Assembly (NCBI GenBank): GCA_900095095.1
Contig: FMBT01000061.1
Location: forward strand, 29,827-93,826
Direction: 5' to 3'
Source of the DNA: Fragilariopsis cylindrus CCMP1102
Lineage: Eukaryota > Bacillariophyta > Bacillariophyceae > Bacillariales > Bacillariaceae
Length of the DNA stretch: 64,000 bases
The notes under the pieces are model-generated. The model saw nothing but the letters and a program-made list of their open reading frames with translations, was not told the DNA's origin and made no database searches. The position numbers and the translations under genes were made by a program. Position 1 is the stretch's first letter; every line of letters starts with the position of its first letter. This document shows, piece by piece, positions 59,201 to 64,000 of the stretch.

Positions 59201-61870
59201 TGCCCTCCGAACGATTCGATGGATTTCAGAAAACATTCTTGAAAGTTTTAAACAATCTCTGTAGTCTTCTACTCGAAGATAACGAACCTAGTTGCACTGC
59301 AGCAACTATGGTAATCGGCTCCCTGGTAAGGAATTTGCGTAAAGAAAAGACACTACAAGATTTAAAACCTGTTTGGGATCGGCTTTGTCCTCTACTTGAG
59401 TCATCAAGCAATGCGGATACAGTGGGAAAGACTAATGCACTTCGTATGCTGAAGCCGTTTGTCGAATGTTAAAGCGAAACAATGAAATCACCTTCAAGAT
59501 TTTTGATGATTTTATGTATTCTTTGATAGATATCGGCTGCTCAGACCACCCTTCTTTGCGAATTATGTCTTCCAGCATTATTAAGGACATGTGTTCAGTT
59601 GATGCATCACTTGTTCTAGAAAAGGCTCTGCCGACTTTGATTGTTTCCCTCCAGGACGGTAAAAATGACACCCAAAGAAGTGGCGCGTGCTTACTCCTTC
59701 GTGATATTCTGGATTCAACTGAAGAATTACTACAGTATGCCCCTTCGTTCGAACACTTTTGCCTATAGTCATGTCAATGATGATAGATCCGGTAAAAATT
59801 TGCGCAGAAATTTCAGCGAGTATATTTTCTCACCTCGTTCAGGTGGCACCGCTTGTTGACAAATCTGTAACTTTCAATGAATCACAAACCACCCATGATG
59901 CTAGTCTTGTAATTGACCACTTGATCCATGGTAAAAAGCTTTTGCCGTGCGAGATACATCCAACAATTTCCAAAGCTCTATGCGATGGAGGGATTGTTCT
60001 AAGAAATTATCAACTCGAAGGAGTTTCTTGGTTACGATTTCTCCAAAGTATCAACCTTAACGGTGCGCTCTGTGACTCTATGGGACTAGGGAAAACTTTA
60101 CAAGCTATATTGGCGGTATCTTTGGCCCATATGGATTACACTGATGACGAAGAACAAGCCAAGAGCTTAGTTATTTGTCCGGCAAGTATCGTTGGGCATT
60201 GGGTAAACGAAATTAAGAGGTATTTCCCCGGGAATTCAGTATTTCATGCATTGCCTTTTGTAGGCAACGCCCAGCAAAGGAAAGTTTTGCTGAAAAGCAA
60301 GCTAGAAACATGTAACTTGATTGTAACTAGCTATGAAATATTGAGGAGTGACATTGATGCGCTTTCCAAAGCAAATTGGACGTATTGTATTCTCGACGAA
60401 GGTCATCTCTTGAGGAATCCAAAGACCTTGACTGCAAGGGCCTCTAGGCGATTGCGAGCTCGTCACAAGCTCATTCTCACTGGAACTCCAATTCAGAACA
60501 GCGTGAACGAGGTATGGGCAACATTTGACTTCCTCATGCCTAATTTTCTTGGATCTTCATCTCAGTTCTCTAAAGAATTTGCCCGGCCGATTATCAAAGG
60601 CCAAAATTTCGATGCAGCAGCACTTGATATTGCGACCGGAATGGAAAAGCTAAAACTATTGCATCAACAAGTACTACCTTTTATCCTGAGAAGAGAAAAA
60701 GAACAAGTTTTGAAGGAACTTCCTCCAAAAATCATCACAAGGATCCCATGCCCGATGAGCACTGTTCAAGAAGATCTATATCATCGATTTTGTTCTGATC
60801 AACAAGGGAAGCAGTCGATATCATCCTTGGACAAAATAGTGAATACAACGCATCCATCCGATGCAAATAAATCATCTATGCTGAGCCCGGAAGTCTTAAA
60901 GTCGCTTTTATATCTTCGTTTGTTGTGTACCCACCCATGGTTGGTCAGGGCAAACAAACAAGGACCGAAAAACCAGCATATGCATGACAGTCGATACATC
61001 CTAGAAGCATCGGGCAAACTTGTAGCATTACGAGAGCTTTTAAGAGACGCTGGTATGAATTTTAATGAGCTTACTGCCGCTGACAATGATTCGTCGCTGC
61101 TCTATTGCGACAAGGATGAAGAGGAAGTATCGGCTACTGATGAATATGAGAAAATTTTAGACCCCAATCGTGACGATTCTTCAGATGTGATGCACAGCAG
61201 GCAGCAAAATATATCAGACAGAAATGGATCAAGATGTTTGATATTTGGACAGTTTACAAATAGTCTGGATATTGTGGAGGAACTTTTACTGAAACGGCAT
61301 ATGCCATCTGTCGAATACCTCAGGCTCGATGGAAGGGTGCCAGCTTCAAAACGATCAGGTATTGTCGATAAATTCAATCGAGACGACAGCATCAAAATTT
61401 TGCTTTTGACGACCAAAATCGGGGGCTTAGGATTAAATTTGACCGGAGCGGATACTGTGATTTTCCTCGAGCATGACTGGAACCCACATACGGATCTCCA
61501 AGCTATGGACCGTGCTCATCGGATTGGACAGAAACGGACTGTCCATGTGTACCAGTTGGTGACAATGAATTCTATTGAAGAAAAGACAATGCTGATACAT
61601 GAACGAAAATTAGCCATGAGTAAGGCTATTGTCAACACTGACAATTCTTCGATGTATAGTATGGGAACTGACCGTCTACTTGACATCTTTCAATTTCGAA
61701 GTGAATCCTCCACAAATTCTAACTCTGATTCCGATTTCAACAACACTCTAGACTCTTTGGTAGAGCGATACCAAGATGAATATCAAAGCCTCTCTCTCAA
61801 CGACTTCCTTGCAGGGTTTGAATGCGAGCCGTCCTCGAAATCAATTACACCTGTACCAAAAAATGCTTAG
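56279..61870 (+). CDS. MOT1/BTAF1 TBP-associated SNF2 ATPase, frame broken at least six times
   Basis: ORF segments fall in frames 2, 1, 0, 2, 1, 0, 2 in order, each step equal to one lost base. The N-terminal two thirds is HEAT-repeat (LRLLRLIEGGSTDHARMAV, LMFRIFDPSWHVRHGSFIGI, NSLLQHDEWETRHGALLAIK). The C-terminal ATPase has motif I DSMGLGKTLQ, II CILDEGHLLRN, III LTGTPIQNSVNEVW, and the second lobe CLIFGQFTNSLDIVEELL, TKIGGLGLNLTGADTVIF, QAMDRAHRIGQKRTVHVYQL. The C-terminus YQDEYQSLSLNDFLAGFE matches the family ending. MOT1 strips TBP from DNA using ATP. The start is uncertain: ATG at 56279 or 56349, with an Asn/Thr-rich head. About 1,850 residues, normal for the family. Confidence 0.93.
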
Positions 61871-62690
61871 AAGGTACAGTATTGAAAAGATGTCTCGAAA
61901 GTTATATGTAAATATGAATATATTAATAAATTTAGAAAAATAGATAGAGTAATAATATACCTGCCTTCCTTTTCCCAAAACTCATTTTACTGTAGAATGA
62001 CCATACTTATTACAGATTTTGTTGTTTGCATGCTATACATGGCATTTACTATGTAGCCTCCTATGTATGTGTCTATCTATCTATCTATGAAAACATACAT
62101 ACAATAGGCATACAATGTCCTTATAAGAGCAAGATATTGAGGATAACCAGCACAGTTGCCACTCTCATTGCACACAGTGCTAAAAGTCAGTATCAAAACA
62201 AATAAATAATCCTTCTTTAATAAGTAACTAACTGTATCACACTATTCCATCACTACAGAAAGTTGCACATCACTGCAATACAACTCTGTATTATACCTAC
62301 TATTACCTAAGCTGCAATTTGTTGTTGTATTCCTGCACCTAGCATCTAGCATAGTGCATAGTGATCAAAAATAGCCTTCAAAAAAATGATTATTTTCTGG
62401 GGGGGCTGGAAAAATACATTGTTCACACGATTTTTTTTAAATATTCGCTAAGCTTTATACAGTATAAGAGCAAATACTACCGTACGGTACGGTAGTAAGT
62501 GAGTAGAGAGAGGTGCGAAGAAAAAACATTCGGTTGAGTGTAACAAAATATGAAAATATGCCTTCACCACAATAAAACATCACAACCACTCAGGCAAATC
62601 ACCTAACTATTAAATTGGTATTAGAGGGCTGCTGGATCTATCCACAAGAAGGTATGGTGCCAATAAATCCACAATAATAAATATCTTGCA
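61871..62690. other. Intergenic, no gene seen
   Basis: AT-rich, with a short CTAT repeat at about 62074-62090. No gene. Confidence 0.5.
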
Positions 62691-64000
62691 ATGTCCGTGG
62701 TTACTAAAAGAGAAAGGCGCAAGAATGCGGGTCAGCGGATGGGGAGTTTATTGGGAAAGGCCATGGAAGAGGATGATACCTTCTGGAGTCACGAGACATG
62801 GAACGACGACGACGACGGTGAGGACAGTGGCAACGATTCATTTCACGAATCCGATGAGGATTCTGTCCTTAAGAAAGACGTATTCGACTCCGATTTTGAT
62901 GACAGTGAAAGTGACAATGAAGATGACGATGTTGCGGCAGGAGAAGCGGAAGAACTTGAGTTACAAAAAAGTGAACGTGCCAGACGAAATCAGAAAAGCA
63001 GTACAAATTACGTCGACGCAAAGTCTTCTACTGCTCGGGGAAATAGAGGGAAAAGAGGAGCTGCTAATAAACGCGCCGTTGGAGTAGGATTTAATGCTGG
63101 TATCGTATTAAAATTCCCGTCGAATAGCAGCAACTCACTGGCACTACTGCCGACTCCGTCGAGTATTAGTGCCCTTCAATTAACAAAACCATCTACAACA
63201 TCAATACAATCTGCTATTACTGCTGCTGCTGCTGCTGCTGATACAAAAACTAAAATTGCTGTCAATAATCTACCCGAACCATCAACATTGCCAGCTCCTG
63301 TTACTTCTTCTCGAGCAAATGCTGTATCCTCTTCTAGTAGAAAATCAAAAAATCGAATAGTCGGAGATCCTATTGTTCGGTCATCTCGAGTATCCTTACG
63401 AGAACGACGTTCCACTCACGGAGTTCGAACGCTTCGTGAGAATCGCAGTACACCCTCGCGTCAAAGTGCAACGATTACTACTAATGCTGCTGCTGCTGCC
63501 TCAACTGGTCGCAGCAAATCAAGTAATGGTGGTTCAAATTCTCGTACTACTACTACTACTGCAAAACGAAAGCGACATTCTCAAGAAGAACTACTCTTGG
63601 AGGCTATCCACGAAACGGAACCAGAAAATCAACGATGGTTATTTGGAAGAAAACGAACCCAAGATCAACACGATAAAGATAAAGATCTAAATTCTGGTTT
63701 CCGAGATAAATATAGAGGTAGGAAAGTCATTCAAAAATTTCATTCCCGACGTGGCTGTCTCAATACGTTAACCTTTCCTGAAATGGATGCAGTGCCGGAA
63801 ATACTTACGAGGAGGCAACCTCAGCAGCAGCAGCAGGTCCAGGAAAAGAATTTAGAATCACGACCATCAAATATAGCATCGTCATCGTCAGCGGAACCTT
63901 CGCAGCAGCAAGTCAGTAGTAATATTTGTGTGATAACTGGTAAACCCGGTAGATACAAGGATCCCATTACCAATCTGCCGTACCATAATCTAGCTGCTTT
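62691..64000 (+). CDS. YL1/VPS72, SWR1-complex histone H2A.Z chaperone (cut by window end)
   Basis: The frame starting at ATG 62691 is open to the last base (about 436 codons), with no break. The N-terminus RRKNAGQRMGSLLGKAMEED, then an acidic stretch (DVFDSDFDDSESDNEDDD), matches the YL1 H2A.Z-H2B binding region: basic opening, then acid, then a lysine/arginine region (RKSKNRIVGD, SLRERRS). The last 30 residues begin the YL1_C domain: CVITGKPGRYKDPITNLPYH. The middle holds Ala, Thr and Gln runs from GCT, ACT and CAG repeats. YL1 hands H2A.Z to the SWR1/SRCAP remodeller. The C-terminus lies beyond the window. Confidence 0.9.
   Translation, partial: MSVVTKRERRKNAGQRMGSLLGKAMEEDDTFWSHETWNDDDDGEDSGNDSFHESDEDSVLKKDVFDSDFDDSESDNEDDDVAAGEAEELELQKSERARRNQKSSTNYVDAKSSTARGNRGKRGAANKRAVGVGFNAGIVLKFPSNSSNSLALLPTPSSISALQLTKPSTTSIQSAITAAAAAADTKTKIAVNNLPEPSTLPAPVTSSRANAVSSSSRKSKNRIVGDPIVRSSRVSLRERRSTHGVRTLRENRSTPSRQSATITTNAAAAASTGRSKSSNGGSNSRTTTTTAKRKRHSQEELLLEAIHETEPENQRWLFGRKRTQDQHDKDKDLNSGFRDKYRGRKVIQKFHSRRGCLNTLTFPEMDAVPEILTRRQPQQQQQVQEKNLESRPSNIASSSSAEPSQQQVSSNICVITGKPGRYKDPITNLPYHNLAA

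Noticed and set aside
9793-61870. Programmed ribosomal frameshifting as the cause of the many frame changes
   Set aside because: There is no shared slippery motif or stop context at the sites, and single genes would need up to six events.

Overview
This window is nuclear DNA of a protist, most likely a diatom or close stramenopile relative. The evidence: AT-rich intergenic DNA full of microsatellites; short GT-AG introns (mostly 120-300 nt); one gene every 2-3 kb on both strands; eukaryote-only genes (LSM8, alpha-SNAP, MOT1/BTAF1, YL1, SARNP/Tho1, Sec20, RPL6); an arginase with a presequence-like N-terminus; a hybrid histidine kinase; and several families I recall only from diatoms (a tail ending CLYEICCD, an acidic Cys-rich secreted family with RXL motifs, a basic-region protein with KRAAAR..RQQRCRARKR). 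No rRNA, tRNA, CRISPR or organellar sequence was recognised.

Layout. 0-6 kb: a secreted protein of unknown function, a cluster of duplicated hairpins, and a three-exon arginase. 6-16 kb: USP14/Ubp6-like deubiquitinase, GtrA-like membrane protein, alpha-SNAP, adenosine deaminase, an anchored permuted-papain-fold protein, and SARNP/Tho1. 17-25.7 kb: low-complexity-rich proteins (basic-region protein, membrane protein with a Cys-rich tail, DUF1995 protein, coiled-coil protein) and a protein with an OmpA-like domain. 26-30 kb: two head-to-head paralogues encoding acidic Cys-rich type I membrane proteins. 30-32 kb: empty. 32-41 kb: GAF/HisKA/receiver protein, sphingomyelin-synthase-like PAP2 protein, LSM8, NAD kinase, threonine synthase. 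41-46 kb: a large protein with three FAM13A-like motifs. 46-51 kb: RPL6, small ORFs, Sec20-like SNARE, small inner-membrane-type protein. 51-64 kb: a TFIIS-LW plus two-RRM protein, MOT1/BTAF1, and YL1/VPS72 cut by the window end. This last block is thematically nuclear: RNA polymerase II, TBP removal and H2A.Z exchange.

The most striking window-wide property is that about half the genes, including essential ones such as RPL6, MOT1 and alpha-SNAP, are cut by frame changes. All frame changes I could resolve fit loss of one base (or two nearby losses), mostly within short runs of the same base. Protein homology continues across each break. I read this as consensus deletion errors in the assembly rather than pseudogenes or programmed frameshifting, and I annotate such loci as single genes spanning the breaks. 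Genes free of breaks include arginase, USP14, adenosine deaminase, SARNP, LSM8, YL1 and the Cys-rich pair.
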